From contig WGCQ01000071.1 of the NCBI GenBank assembly GCA_015493765.1, positions 1-49,649 of the forward strand: a stretch of 49,649 nt of DNA, given 5' to 3'. Origin of the DNA: Deltaproteobacteria bacterium (GTDB lineage Bacteria; Myxococcota_A; UBA9042; DTJE01; S145-11). Shown here in pieces: positions 19,902 through 29,742 of this stretch. A program made the translations under genes and the position numbers. Numbering within the stretch: the stretch's first letter is position 1; each line of letters starts with the position of its first letter. The notes beneath the pieces were generated by a model, which was not told the DNA's origin, searched no databases, and saw nothing but the letters and a program-made list of their open reading frames with translations.

Positions 19902-22112
19902 ATGAAGTACAAAATAATAGCCCTGGGCATCCTGACAATGTTGTTTTTTTACGGTTGCAGCAAAGGGAGTTTCGGTAAGGATATTGCCAAGATCGAAATC
20001 GACCCCCAGGAGCAGGATGTCAAGATCCAGGAGGGCGTTGTTGCCAAGGGCCAGACATACGATTACGTGATACATGTAAAAAACGTTGGCACCCGTGACC
20101 TGGTGGTAAAGGGGATTGACCATACATACCATGGCTGCAAGGCCGACAAGGGCGATGCCCTGAAACTGGACGTGGAAAAGGGCGTTAAGTTTCCGGTTAC
20201 TATCGTGCCCGTGGGCTCGGGCGAAGGCCGCGAGGATATGACCATAACCGTGCATTACACGCGTCCTGACGACACCTGCGCGGGCCGGTACATGGATATT
20301 ATTATACACAACACCAGCGCTGACGAGGCCCTGCGTGAATTCAAGATTCATGTGGAGGTGGAAAAGGCCGTGCCCAGGATCGGGGCCACGCCTGCAACCG
20401 TGGATTTCGGCCAGGTCCTTGCCGGGACACAAAGGAACGTGGACCTGGAGGTAAAAAATATAGGCACGGGCGACCTGATCATGAACAAGATTATTTGTCG
20501 GGCGGACACGGAAGGGTTTTCCTTCAAGGTCAAACTGCCGAACAAGGAGGAAAAGGTATATCCAATCCCCGGTGGTGACTCCATGACATTGAAGTTTGAC
20601 CCGCCCCTGGAATTGTGGGACTACCAGTCGATCACGTTCCACATGGTTTACAAGGCCGCCACCAATGACCCTGCTACGGGCCAGATCATTTTTATGACCA
20701 ACGACAAGGACTTCCCGCCGCCGGACGGTTTTATTGTAAAAATCCAGGCGAACGTGGGGGGGCCGTGCCTGAGGGCGGAGCCTGCAAACGTGGATTTCGG
20801 GGCCGTGACCAAGGGCAGCCTGGGGGTCCAGGTCGTAAAACTGACCGGTTGCGGTGACCAGGACGTATCGATCACGTCGATCGCCCTGTCCAAGGACTCC
20901 AGCAAGGACTTCAGCCTGGACCTTTCGGGCCTGGACAATGTGCCGTCGGAAAAGAATCCCCTGGTTGTGCAGCCCAAAATGAGCCAGAAACTGGTGGTGA
21001 AATACCTGCCGTTGAAGGTGGACAAGGATGCACACGGCGGGATCGTACCGGACCTGGGTGCCATTTTGATCAAAAATTCTTCACCCCTTAGCACGATCAA
21101 GGTCGGGGTCAAGGGAATGGGGGTCGATGCCAGCGCGCCGATCGCCGATTTTTCCATGGAGGCACGTATTTGTGACCCGCCGAACTGTAATCCCTCGCCG
21201 GGCGACATGAAAAACTGTGTAACCAAGGTGGTGAAGGACGGGGATACCGTGCCGCCCCAGACGAACATCCAGATGCATGACCTCAGCACGGACCCGACCC
21301 CTGGTGGTGGCATATCGCACTGGCAGTGGGCCGTGGCCGGTCCGCCGGAAGGCAACGCAATCTACAGGCCCACCGCGGAATTCCCCGAGCCCCAGATATG
21401 CCTGAACGTGGCAGGCGATTACAATTTCATGCTAACCGTGCTCAGCAAGTCCGGTATGCCCAGCAAGACCACGCAAAAGTCATTAAAGGTATCGTCCGGT
21501 CAGGGCCTGCACATCGAGTTGACCTGGCATACGCCCAACGACCCGGACGAAACCGATGAATGCGGCAAGGACAAGAACTGCGGTTCTGACATGGACCTGC
21601 ATTTCCTGCATCCCAATGCATACGGCCAGGGCGTACCACAGCAACTCCAGGGTGTAACCAATCCTGGTTACTTTGCCCAGCGCGGAGGCGAGGACAACCC
21701 GGGATGGGATTGCTACTGGAACAACCCGCACCCCATGTGGGTCAAGCCCGACCAGGCGCCCCCGGGACAGGACCCGAATCCGAACCTGGACCGGGACGAT
21801 ACGGACGGCCTGGGTCCGGAAAACCTGAACCTGAAAAATCCCCAGGTTTTCCAGAACGGTGCCTGTTACAGGGTGGGCGTGCATTACTTCGATGACCATG
21901 GGTTTGGTACGAGTTTTGCAACGGTCAAGATCTACGTAAACGGTAAATTGGTATGGAAAAACCCGAACCCGGTGGCAATGGATGGTCTTGACTTGTGGGA
22001 CGTGGCTGAAATCTGCTGGGCAGATTCCGTGGACAAGGTCCAGATCAAACCCATCAAACCCCCTTCAGGCCAGGGCTACGTGATATACCACCAGGTCAAA
22101 AGCATGTTCTGA
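19902..22112 (+). CDS. Lipoprotein with choice-of-anchor D (ASPM/SPD-2/Hydin-like) repeats
   Basis: MKYKIIALGILTMLFFYGCSKG lipobox; repeats PATVDFGQVLAGTQRNVDLEVKNIGTGDL and PANVDFGAVTKGSLGVQVVKLTGCGDQDV. Confidence 0.8.
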   Translation: MKYKIIALGILTMLFFYGCSKGSFGKDIAKIEIDPQEQDVKIQEGVVAKGQTYDYVIHVKNVGTRDLVVKGIDHTYHGCKADKGDALKLDVEKGVKFPVTIVPVGSGEGREDMTITVHYTRPDDTCAGRYMDIIIHNTSADEALREFKIHVEVEKAVPRIGATPATVDFGQVLAGTQRNVDLEVKNIGTGDLIMNKIICRADTEGFSFKVKLPNKEEKVYPIPGGDSMTLKFDPPLELWDYQSITFHMVYKAATNDPATGQIIFMTNDKDFPPPDGFIVKIQANVGGPCLRAEPANVDFGAVTKGSLGVQVVKLTGCGDQDVSITSIALSKDSSKDFSLDLSGLDNVPSEKNPLVVQPKMSQKLVVKYLPLKVDKDAHGGIVPDLGAILIKNSSPLSTIKVGVKGMGVDASAPIADFSMEARICDPPNCNPSPGDMKNCVTKVVKDGDTVPPQTNIQMHDLSTDPTPGGGISHWQWAVAGPPEGNAIYRPTAEFPEPQICLNVAGDYNFMLTVLSKSGMPSKTTQKSLKVSSGQGLHIELTWHTPNDPDETDECGKDKNCGSDMDLHFLHPNAYGQGVPQQLQGVTNPGYFAQRGGEDNPGWDCYWNNPHPMWVKPDQAPPGQDPNPNLDRDDTDGLGPENLNLKNPQVFQNGACYRVGVHYFDDHGFGTSFATVKIYVNGKLVWKNPNPVAMDGLDLWDVAEICWADSVDKVQIKPIKPPSGQGYVIYHQVKSMF

Positions 22113-22127
22113 GCCTTTTCGAGGGTT

Positions 22128-23150
22128 TCATCCGAATGTCAGCATCCACACGGCGGCTGCGATCAGCCCTGTGACCAGGGCCACGGCCTTTACGAACACG
22201 AAATCTCTCCACGATTCCGCAATCAAGGGCAGCAGCCCGTGCCCGTCTTGCACGATGGAATTGGCCAGAAGCGGGGTAAAGGGAAGGGCATGGTCATGGT
22301 ACATGAAAACCAACACCATGTGCGGGCCGGATTCCGGTATTATGCCCAGGGTTGCCGCAGCCAGGGTTACCAGCCAGGGATTGTCCCGGGCCAGGGTCTT
22401 CATGTGTATCAAGGGAACCAGGAAATGCAAAAACAGCAGGGCACCGAGGGTCCACAAAAATATCCTGGGCACGTGTTCCCGAAACAGGTGATGCCACAGG
22501 TGCTGCTCCAGGAAGTGCCGTGGCACGGTAACAACGACCCACAAGGCAAAGACCAGGCTGAACACGGCGGTCCACTTGACCCAGTTCCAGTGTTCGGGCC
22601 CGATACCACCCAGTACAAGCATCAACAGCACTATGAAAATGACGGCCATCATCACACCCCGAAACGGCGAACAGTGCACGCAGTGTTCCTTGACCTCGTG
22701 CAGATCAGGCAGCAGGGACAACTGTTGCTTGTGCACGGGGAGTCCAGTATGGCAGGTCTGGTAGTACCTGGAGCCTGTCGGTAACACGAGGTCCACGATT
22801 ACACCGACCACGATACCCAGTACGAACAGCCCCACGGTCAGAAAGGCCGCGGTTTTGGGTATCAACGCAAACATCACGAAGGCCTCGTCGCCCGTGGTGG
22901 CCACCATGGAGGATACCAATGCGCCACGGCTGATCAGGCCGTGGGAATAGAGCGCCACGCTGGTAAAGGCGCCCAGGCAGCCCGGCGTTGCACCCAGAAA
23001 CGAGGCTGTCACGTACTGGAGCCACGGCTTGGCTTGCAGTCCGGGTACGGCCTTCCCCTTGGTGAGCACGTTGAAGTACTCAACCAACAGCATCATCACT
23101 GCCACGAAGGTAGTAACGGTCAGTGCTTGTGCCAGTACCTTTGCCAGCAT
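22128..23150 (-). CDS. Putative 10-TM heavy-metal/manganese exporter (ArsP_2-like permease)
   Basis: 340 aa polytopic; FLGATPGCLGAFTSVALYSHGLISRGALVSSMVATTGDEAFVMFALIP. Confidence 0.7.
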   Translation of the reverse strand: MLAKVLAQALTVTTFVAVMMLLVEYFNVLTKGKAVPGLQAKPWLQYVTASFLGATPGCLGAFTSVALYSHGLISRGALVSSMVATTGDEAFVMFALIPKTAAFLTVGLFVLGIVVGVIVDLVLPTGSRYYQTCHTGLPVHKQQLSLLPDLHEVKEHCVHCSPFRGVMMAVIFIVLLMLVLGGIGPEHWNWVKWTAVFSLVFALWVVVTVPRHFLEQHLWHHLFREHVPRIFLWTLGALLFLHFLVPLIHMKTLARDNPWLVTLAAATLGIIPESGPHMVLVFMYHDHALPFTPLLANSIVQDGHGLLPLIAESWRDFVFVKAVALVTGLIAAAVWMLTFG

Positions 23151-23202
23151 ATTAAACCTCGAAACAAATATGGTACCTCACGGCCTGTTGTCAATAAAAA
23201 CT

Positions 23203-24729
23203 TCAGATTCCTATCCGTTGGGCCGTGTTAAGGTGATGCATGGACAACAGTATCGATCGTGCCAGCATTACTGCGGTCTGCTCGCCGGAAGCCGGGGCAG
23301 GTGCATGCCTGAGCGCACGCCTGGCCCCCTGGTAATTACCCATCATGGCGCGGGCCACAGCCAGCCATGCCCACCCAACCTGCAAGTGAGGGGCATGCCT
23401 GGTCACGGGTTCGACCACTGAGGCCGCTGCCTTGTAGCGTTTTGTGCGTACGTACAACTCGGCCAGGCCCAGCCGTGCACCCATGCTTTGTGGGAAGTAA
23501 CGTATTTCCTGTTGCAGGATGGTTTCAGAGGACCCCCATTGGGTCGTCCTCAGTGCGGTCAAGCCGCCGAACACCACTGCCAGTAATACGGCCAACACAT
23601 TTACCACTCCCCTTGCATCCATACGCAAGGCAATCCTGCGCATGCCTGCCACCAGCACCAGCAAGGCGCCGGCCAAGGGTATGTACAGGAAACGCTCGGC
23701 CATGGCATCAAAAAACGGCACCACATGGCTGACAGGGAACAGCCCCAGCAGGAAAATAACCAGTCCGATGAACAGTATGCGCGCACGCCTGGCCGACAGG
23801 ACTAAACCCAATACAAACGCCAATAGAAGGATAATCCCTGCAATGACCTCGGGGTCAGCAACGCTGCGAGGTATGCCCAGTATCCACCAGTCATAAAACG
23901 GAGTCAGGGGCCAGGGAATGAGGACCAGACGTACGTACCTGTAAAATATCTTGAGTCCTGTCAATGCCTTGGTGCCAGTACTCATACCGGCAAAGAAATC
24001 GTACATGCCGTGGCTGCTCACGGTCAGGTGGGCAATACCGTATGCAGCCACAAGTATTACACCAGGCAGGTACCCGCGCAGTAAAACCCGCTTTGACAGC
24101 CTGTGCATGATGATGTCCAGGGCCGGTATGATCAACACGAATGCACCGGCCGTCTCCTTTGATAAAAGTCCCAGCAACAGCAACACCGCCGCCAGTATCC
24201 CCCGGCCGGTTCCGTATTCCCCCGGCCGCAGGTGGATATAAAGTGCCCAGAAACCGAACAGGCCGGCCATGAGCGTGGTCCTGTAACAGATGACGTTCAC
24301 CGCCTCCGTATGCACCGGATGCAGCCCGAACAGCACGGCCAGGGCCAGGGCTGACAAAGGTGAAAGCCCCAGCCTGACCGCCAGCAACGCCAGCAGGAAT
24401 ACCATGGCCGCGTGCCACAGTATGCTGTCCAGGTGAAATACCCAGGCCCTGCCGTGGCCCAGGGCGTAATCGATCGCAAAGGATGTTTCGGCCAGTGGCC
24501 GCCAGTATGGCCTGTTCTGGCGTGCCCCGGTTGTGTAACTCGTGCCCGCGGACCAGGGTTTGGTAAAAAACTGCGGCAGGTTGCTCAGCGAGCGGATTGC
24601 CTGGTTGTCCTTGATCAGGTAACCGTCGTCCCATTCAAACCCATGCCACAACGCAGGCGAATATACAACGGTTGTTATGATTGCCGCAATGAGTCCTGCC
24701 CGTACAGGTGTGAGACGCACATTCACCAT
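23203..24729 (-). CDS. TMTC-like / GT39-like multi-TM protein with C-terminal TPR-like segment
   Basis: WHGFEWDDGYLIKDNQAIRSL, RPYWRPLAETSFAIDYALGHGRAWVFHLDSILWHAA, LFGLHPVHTEAVNVICYR are TMTC/DUF1736-like motifs. Confidence 0.78.
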   Translation of the reverse strand: MVNVRLTPVRAGLIAAIITTVVYSPALWHGFEWDDGYLIKDNQAIRSLSNLPQFFTKPWSAGTSYTTGARQNRPYWRPLAETSFAIDYALGHGRAWVFHLDSILWHAAMVFLLALLAVRLGLSPLSALALAVLFGLHPVHTEAVNVICYRTTLMAGLFGFWALYIHLRPGEYGTGRGILAAVLLLLGLLSKETAGAFVLIIPALDIIMHRLSKRVLLRGYLPGVILVAAYGIAHLTVSSHGMYDFFAGMSTGTKALTGLKIFYRYVRLVLIPWPLTPFYDWWILGIPRSVADPEVIAGIILLLAFVLGLVLSARRARILFIGLVIFLLGLFPVSHVVPFFDAMAERFLYIPLAGALLVLVAGMRRIALRMDARGVVNVLAVLLAVVFGGLTALRTTQWGSSETILQQEIRYFPQSMGARLGLAELYVRTKRYKAAASVVEPVTRHAPHLQVGWAWLAVARAMMGNYQGARRALRHAPAPASGEQTAVMLARSILLSMHHLNTAQRIGI

Positions 24730-24776
24730 GAAAATTTAGACGTTCCTGTGATCCATGTCAATCTAAAATGGTGAGC

Positions 24777-24800
24777 CCCGAATTACCTGACTAAATTCGG
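24777..24800 (+). repeat. Truncated left end of MITE-like element (M6)
   Basis: CCCGAATTACCTGACTAAATTCGG, followed 14 bp later by a short GGCCGTTGACCGCGGACGTGACCGTGG stretch. Confidence 0.6.
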
Positions 24801-24862
24801 CAGTCTGGTAAGCCGTGGCCGTTGACCGCGGACGTGACCGTGGCAGGCTTACTGGTCAGTCC

Positions 24863-25705
24863 CTATACCTCGGTTAATTCCACCGTTACCACATTGCCTT
24901 CGTTTTCCTGAAAATGGACCCTGATCACGTCCATGTCGAACTCGTGTTCATACTGAAATATTTTGATCTCAGTTGCAATATTGTGCCCTATGCACTCCGT
25001 GGTCGAGTGCTCCTCTTCCCCCAGGATCTTTACGTCCTCCGGTTTCAGCACGATCCTGCGGCCCTTCCATGCGAATTCGACCTTGTCCGGGGTTTGTTCC
25101 AAATCCCCCGTCTCCGGTTCCCCGGGCAGGATCGTTTTGTGGTCGAACGTCTTTATGAGGTCGTCCAAAAAGGCATTCAGGGCTTCCTTGACCTTTAACG
25201 CCTGGCCGTACGGCGAATAGAATTCCACGTGCAGGATAAAGTCGTGCCCGTGCATGGGCTCCTCGAAATCCTCGTTCAGCACCATGTGCACCGCGGAAAA
25301 ACGCCTCGGCCCCAGCGTAACCCGGACCCCGTAATCGAACGGGCTGTACGTGCACGAGGACGTGGGTGTCTCGTACACCGTGACACTGACCAGGCGGGTC
25401 AGTTTTGACCACAATTTATTGTAAATAAAACGGGCGATGTTTTCCGATGTCGGCACATCCAGGCCTTCGATTTCATTGAGGTACTTGTGGTCCAGCAAAT
25501 CGTGCACCTCCTGGGCTGCATCGGCCATTTCGCCGAAGTCCATGACCCAGCCCTTTTCCGGGTTCAAATCCCCGGTGATCGTAAACAACACACGGTAGGT
25601 GTGGCCATGCATGTGCGAGCACTTGTGGCTCCCGGGCAGGCTTGTCAAACTGTGTGCCGCGTGAAACGTAAATTCCCTGGTCAATTCGTATGACATTTTT
25701 GTCAC
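24863..25705 (-). CDS. Tandem-domain 6-pyruvoyl/6-carboxy-tetrahydropterin synthase family protein (QueD/PTPS-like)
   Basis: Domain 1 FTFHAAHSL..HKCSHMHGHTYRV; domain 2 FSAVHMVLNEDFEEPMHGHDFILHVEF with second LDHK-like FDHKTIL. Confidence 0.88.
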   Translation of the reverse strand: MTKMSYELTREFTFHAAHSLTSLPGSHKCSHMHGHTYRVLFTITGDLNPEKGWVMDFGEMADAAQEVHDLLDHKYLNEIEGLDVPTSENIARFIYNKLWSKLTRLVSVTVYETPTSSCTYSPFDYGVRVTLGPRRFSAVHMVLNEDFEEPMHGHDFILHVEFYSPYGQALKVKEALNAFLDDLIKTFDHKTILPGEPETGDLEQTPDKVEFAWKGRRIVLKPEDVKILGEEEHSTTECIGHNIATEIKIFQYEHEFDMDVIRVHFQENEGNVVTVELTEV

Positions 25706-27081
25706 CCCCTTGTTTCCGAGTTAATTTCCCCGTTATTGTCCGCAAGACCCAGGCGTTCCATCTTGCGGTACAACGTCCTGCGGTTTATGCCCAAAATCCG
25801 GCTGGCCCGCAGTTTATTGCCATTCGTATATTTTAGCACCCTGCGGATATAATCCGCCTCCATTTGTACCAGGCTGACAAAGTGTTCACGCCTGGCCTTG
25901 GCATGGTTGCGGACCCTTTCCGGCAGGTCATCCACGTCCAGGACCTCCTTTGGGCTCAACACCACCAGGCGTTCCACCATGTTTTCCAGTTCCCTCACAT
26001 TGCCCTGCCATTCGTATTGCATCATCACCTCAACGGCCCCGACCGTGAACTTTTTCAATGCCTTGCCCTGTTCCCGGGAGAATTTTTCCGTAAAATACGC
26101 AATCAGCAGGGGGATGTCCTCCTGGCGTTCCCCCAGCGTGGGCAGCCGGATCGGGATCACCGCAAGCCTGTAATACAGGTCCTGCCGGAATTGGCCCTGC
26201 CTGACAGCCTCTTCCAGGTCCTGGTTGGTGGCCGCAATAATCCTGGCCTTTACCGGGAACGACTTGTCGCTGCCCACGGGCCTGACCACCTTTTCCTGGA
26301 GCACCCTCAGCAACTTGGCCTGGACGGACATGGTTAAATCCCCGATCTCGTCCAAAAACAGCGTACCACCTTCCGCCTCCTTGAACAGCCCCCGCCTGGT
26401 TGCATGCGCGCCCGTAAACGCGCCTTTTACGTGGCCGAACAGTTCGCTTTCCAGCAGCGTATCCGGGATCGCCGAACAGTTGACCGGCACGAACGGTCCG
26501 TCCTTGAATCGGCCCGAAAAGTGGATCGCCCTGGCTACCAGTTCCTTGCCCGTACCTGACGCCCCGGTAATCAATACGCTGGATGGTGAATCCGCGACCA
26601 TGGCAATGCGCGCGAATACATCCTGCATGGCCTTGGATTTCCCGATGATATTGGCGAACGAGTGCCGTTCCTGCAACTGCCTGCGCAACAGTCTGTTTTC
26701 GCGCCTGACCCGACTGACCTCGGATGCCTGTTCCACAATGGTTTTCAACTCGTTTAACTTGAAGGGCTTTTTCACAAAATGAAACGCCCCGGACTTCATG
26801 GCCTCCACTGCGCTGTCCACGGTGCCGAACGCGGTCATCATCACCACCGGCACGTTCATTTTCCTATCCCTCAACTGTTTCAACAGGCCCATACCGCCTA
26901 TACCGGGCATACGCATATCGGTCAGCAGGCAGTCGAACTCGGATGCGTCGAGTTGTTTTATGGCCTGCTCCGCGTTGTTTACCGTGACCACGTCAAAACC
27001 CGAGTCCGTAAAGTATTCCTGCAGAATATTGCACATCTCCTGCTCGTCGTCCACTACCAGCAATTTGATAGCCACATCCAT
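25702..27081 (-). CDS. Sigma-54-dependent response regulator (NtrC family)
   Basis: Receiver LLVVDDEQEM..LLTDMRMPG; AAA+ GASGTGKELVARAIH, GAFTGA; HTH ASRILGINRRTLYRKMERLGL; start at MDVAIKLLVVDDE. Confidence 0.95.
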   Translation of the reverse strand: MDVAIKLLVVDDEQEMCNILQEYFTDSGFDVVTVNNAEQAIKQLDASEFDCLLTDMRMPGIGGMGLLKQLRDRKMNVPVVMMTAFGTVDSAVEAMKSGAFHFVKKPFKLNELKTIVEQASEVSRVRRENRLLRRQLQERHSFANIIGKSKAMQDVFARIAMVADSPSSVLITGASGTGKELVARAIHFSGRFKDGPFVPVNCSAIPDTLLESELFGHVKGAFTGAHATRRGLFKEAEGGTLFLDEIGDLTMSVQAKLLRVLQEKVVRPVGSDKSFPVKARIIAATNQDLEEAVRQGQFRQDLYYRLAVIPIRLPTLGERQEDIPLLIAYFTEKFSREQGKALKKFTVGAVEVMMQYEWQGNVRELENMVERLVVLSPKEVLDVDDLPERVRNHAKARREHFVSLVQMEADYIRRVLKYTNGNKLRASRILGINRRTLYRKMERLGLADNNGEINSETRG

Positions 27082-27099
27082 GGGGCAATTATACACGAT

Positions 27100-27120
27100 T
27101 ATGTGGCAAAATGCCACATA
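27100..27120. promoter_or_regulatory. Inverted repeat upstream of the NtrC-type regulator gene (candidate operator)
   Basis: TATGTGGCA-AAA-TGCCACATA, 9-bp perfect arms, ~19 bp from the ATG at 27081 on minus; TATAAT lies between it and the ATG. Confidence 0.5.
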
Positions 27121-27128
27121 AAAAATCC

Positions 27129-28535
27129 CTAAATCTTACCAAATGCCTTGCTGTACTGCTCATCAAAGCGGTCCTTGCCCGCGATCAGTATGCTGCACAG
27201 GGGAAAGGCCTCCTTCACCTGTCTCAGTAACTGCGTGCTGATGTTGCGTATGTCCCACTGGGCGTGTTTGTCCATGCGCAGCCTGGCCACGTGGTAGGCC
27301 TCGCGCAGGTTCATGGTGCCGATTACGGTCCTGCGGTGGGCGTTGGTCAGGATGTAGTCCGCGACCGGGCCGAGGGCCTGCATCGCCTGCCACGCGGATT
27401 GTGAGGCCTCCATGGCCCGCTCAAACAGGGACACGGCATCAGCAGCCTCTATCACCGGCGGCATGGTCCGGCCCAGCACAGGCGCGTAAGGGCCTGCGCT
27501 CAATGATACCAGGCGGTGCCTCTTCATCTGGGCAAAAGCGGACGCGGACATCACGGCCTGAAAGGTAAAGACAGCGTGTTCAAACTCGCGTGGCATTGGA
27601 TCGTATGCCTTTATCCCATCGAGTACTGCCCGCACAAAGGCCGCAAGTTCTGTTTCAGGCACATTTTTCAAGGTTTCGGGCAACACGGGCCGGCCGGTCA
27701 CGCGCTGGGCCATGGCGGACAAGACCAGCAGGTCCCCGTCAGTCGTGTGATTCAACAGCCGCACATCCGTGTCCGAAGCCCTTTCGGGTACAGGCAACAC
27801 GGGAAACGCAGCGTTTCGGATGCGGATGTCGTATGGGGACGGCTCTGTGTACCTGATCAAACTGGGCGCCACTGAAAATGCGGGCTCATGCAGCATGTGT
27901 GCAAGCCTGCGTACCTCCGCAAGCCTGCTTGCGGCCAGGGCCTTTATCGTGTATTCCAGGGTGCGGGCATTCATGGTCATACCCAGTTGGGCAAACGTGG
28001 CCATGGGCAGCACGTAGCGCGCATCCTCCTTGGCCCGGTGCACGGCCATCTTTTCGTCCCTTGCCTGGCCGGTTTGAATATAATACCGGCTGATACGCTC
28101 CAGCAACGCCCGGTAGGTTGCAAACAGGGTCTCCGCGGTCTGCCGAAACAGGGACTCGAACCGCGTACCCAGAACCTCCTCAGGCACCAGGAAGTCCCTC
28201 TCCAGCCTCACGTAGCGCTGGGACTTTTCGGTAAAGGACGCAAAACGCCTGGCTTCCAGCGTCTCCACGGCCAGCCTGGAGATGTCCAACACGTCGAAAT
28301 TAAATACTGCGTGCTCCGCCACCGAGGCATGCCCCAGCCCAAACACGATCCGCTCGTTGCTCTTTCTGGCCGCATCCACGGCCCCGGCTGCCTGTTTCCT
28401 GAGTTCGGGTATGGGTTCGGGCCGCCTGGATATGCGTGCATAGGCCGCGCTGATCGTTTCAGGGGTCAACGCATCTTTTTGTGTTGATTCAATCTGGGAT
28501 ATGTCGATATTGAAGCCGGCTAAGATGACCTGCAT
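27129..28535 (-). CDS. Two-domain FAD-dependent thymidylate synthase (ThyX)-like protein
   Basis: IVFGLGHASVAEHAVFNFDV, ARRFASFTEKSQRYV in domain 1; RHRLVSLSAGPYAP and NAHRRTVIGTMNLREAYHVARLRMDKHAQWDIR in domain 2. Confidence 0.82.
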   Translation of the reverse strand: MQVILAGFNIDISQIESTQKDALTPETISAAYARISRRPEPIPELRKQAAGAVDAARKSNERIVFGLGHASVAEHAVFNFDVLDISRLAVETLEARRFASFTEKSQRYVRLERDFLVPEEVLGTRFESLFRQTAETLFATYRALLERISRYYIQTGQARDEKMAVHRAKEDARYVLPMATFAQLGMTMNARTLEYTIKALAASRLAEVRRLAHMLHEPAFSVAPSLIRYTEPSPYDIRIRNAAFPVLPVPERASDTDVRLLNHTTDGDLLVLSAMAQRVTGRPVLPETLKNVPETELAAFVRAVLDGIKAYDPMPREFEHAVFTFQAVMSASAFAQMKRHRLVSLSAGPYAPVLGRTMPPVIEAADAVSLFERAMEASQSAWQAMQALGPVADYILTNAHRRTVIGTMNLREAYHVARLRMDKHAQWDIRNISTQLLRQVKEAFPLCSILIAGKDRFDEQYSKAFGKI

Positions 28536-28538
28536 CGA

Positions 28539-29147
28539 TCAGTAGAAGCGGCGTGGATCGAAATCTGACACCAGTTCCTCCATCTTGTTCCAGATGTAGG
28601 AAACGTCGTTCGCCAGGATGATCAGGTCCTGCTTGTTGCCCTGGATGTCGCGGACATGGCCTTTGAGCACCGCTTCTTTTTCAAAGCCCAGGCGCTCGAA
28701 TGCCTTGCGTGCCGAGTGCTGGTTTTCCATGACCATGGCAATGATCTTGTCCAGCCCGAAGTCGATTGCATGCGCCACCATGTTCTTTACCATGGCCTTT
28801 CCCAGGCCCTTGTGCTGGAAATCAGCGGCCACAACCACGCGGATTTCGCCCACGTGCCTGGACCAGCCCAGCTTGTCCATGTGCAACGTCGCATCGCCCA
28901 CCACGCGGCCGTCATACCATGCCAGCACCGGGAGTATGGTCTCGAAGTCCATTCCGTCAATCCACCTCTGGATCACGTTGGGGTCCTGCACGTCCTCCTT
29001 CAGGAACAACTTGTCCTTTTCAGGCAGGTCCTGAAAAAATTTCAACAAGGCCGCCTTGTCGCCTTCGTGGAGCAAACGCAGTTCTATTTCCTCACCGCTC
29101 TTAAGCACCACGGTACGAGGATACCCTTCGATCTTTTTATTCGCCAT
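28539..29147 (-). CDS. GNAT-family N-acetyltransferase
   Basis: IRVVVAADFQHKGLGKAMVKNMVAHAIDFGLDKIIAMVMENQHSARKAFERLGFEKEAVLKGHV. Confidence 0.9.
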   Translation of the reverse strand: MANKKIEGYPRTVVLKSGEEIELRLLHEGDKAALLKFFQDLPEKDKLFLKEDVQDPNVIQRWIDGMDFETILPVLAWYDGRVVGDATLHMDKLGWSRHVGEIRVVVAADFQHKGLGKAMVKNMVAHAIDFGLDKIIAMVMENQHSARKAFERLGFEKEAVLKGHVRDIQGNKQDLIILANDVSYIWNKMEELVSDFDPRRFY

Positions 29148-29181
29148 GATCAGCCTCCCGGAGTTTAAGTCAATCTGAACT

Positions 29182-29742
29182 TTATTTATTATCCAACAAA
29201 TTGCGGCCGTATTCAAGCCCTTTTTGGAAGGCGCTCAGGTTAAGTTTCTCCGTGCCCTTCGGTACGGACGCGAGCACGGCCTTTTCCATGCTCTCGGGGC
29301 TGACCACGCCGGCCACCGCAGCAAAGAATCCCATCATCACGATGTTTAACACGATCCTGCGGCCCAGTTCCTCGGCAAACGCCGTGGCAGGGATGCCGAA
29401 ATACCGGATTTTACGGCGTTTGAGGTCCTCCTCGTCAATGGGCACGAGGTCCTTTTCGTACAGCAGCATGCCGCCGTCCACCAGACGAGGGCCGTATTCC
29501 TTGTATGCGCCCCTGGCCATCACCACCAGGATGTTCTGGTTCACCACGTAGGGATAGCCCACGGGTTCCGTATCGATTACCAGTTCGGAACTGGCAGCAC
29601 TGCCCCTGGCCTCCGGACCGAAGGACTGCGTCATGGTCGCGTACTTGCCGTCATAGATAGCGGCCGCCCTGCCGATGATGATGCCCGACAGGATCACGCC
29701 CTGGCCGCCCAGGCCGCCGATTTTTATCTCATACTTCGCCAT
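29182..29742 (-). CDS. 2-oxoacid:ferredoxin oxidoreductase gamma subunit
   Basis: MAKYEIKIGGLGGQGVILSGIIIGRAA..TQSFGPEARGSAASSELVI; start overlaps beta-subunit 3' end. Confidence 0.93.
   Translation of the reverse strand: MAKYEIKIGGLGGQGVILSGIIIGRAAAIYDGKYATMTQSFGPEARGSAASSELVIDTEPVGYPYVVNQNILVVMARGAYKEYGPRLVDGGMLLYEKDLVPIDEEDLKRRKIRYFGIPATAFAEELGRRIVLNIVMMGFFAAVAGVVSPESMEKAVLASVPKGTEKLNLSAFQKGLEYGRNLLDNK

Noticed and set aside
19872-21035. 387-aa minus ORF antisense to the choice-of-anchor-D-like lipoprotein
   Set aside because: No recognisable motif; the plus frame has lipobox and repeat domains
27100-27120. Terminator of the thyX-like gene
   Set aside because: The A-run follows the dyad on plus, so no U-tail in the minus-strand transcript
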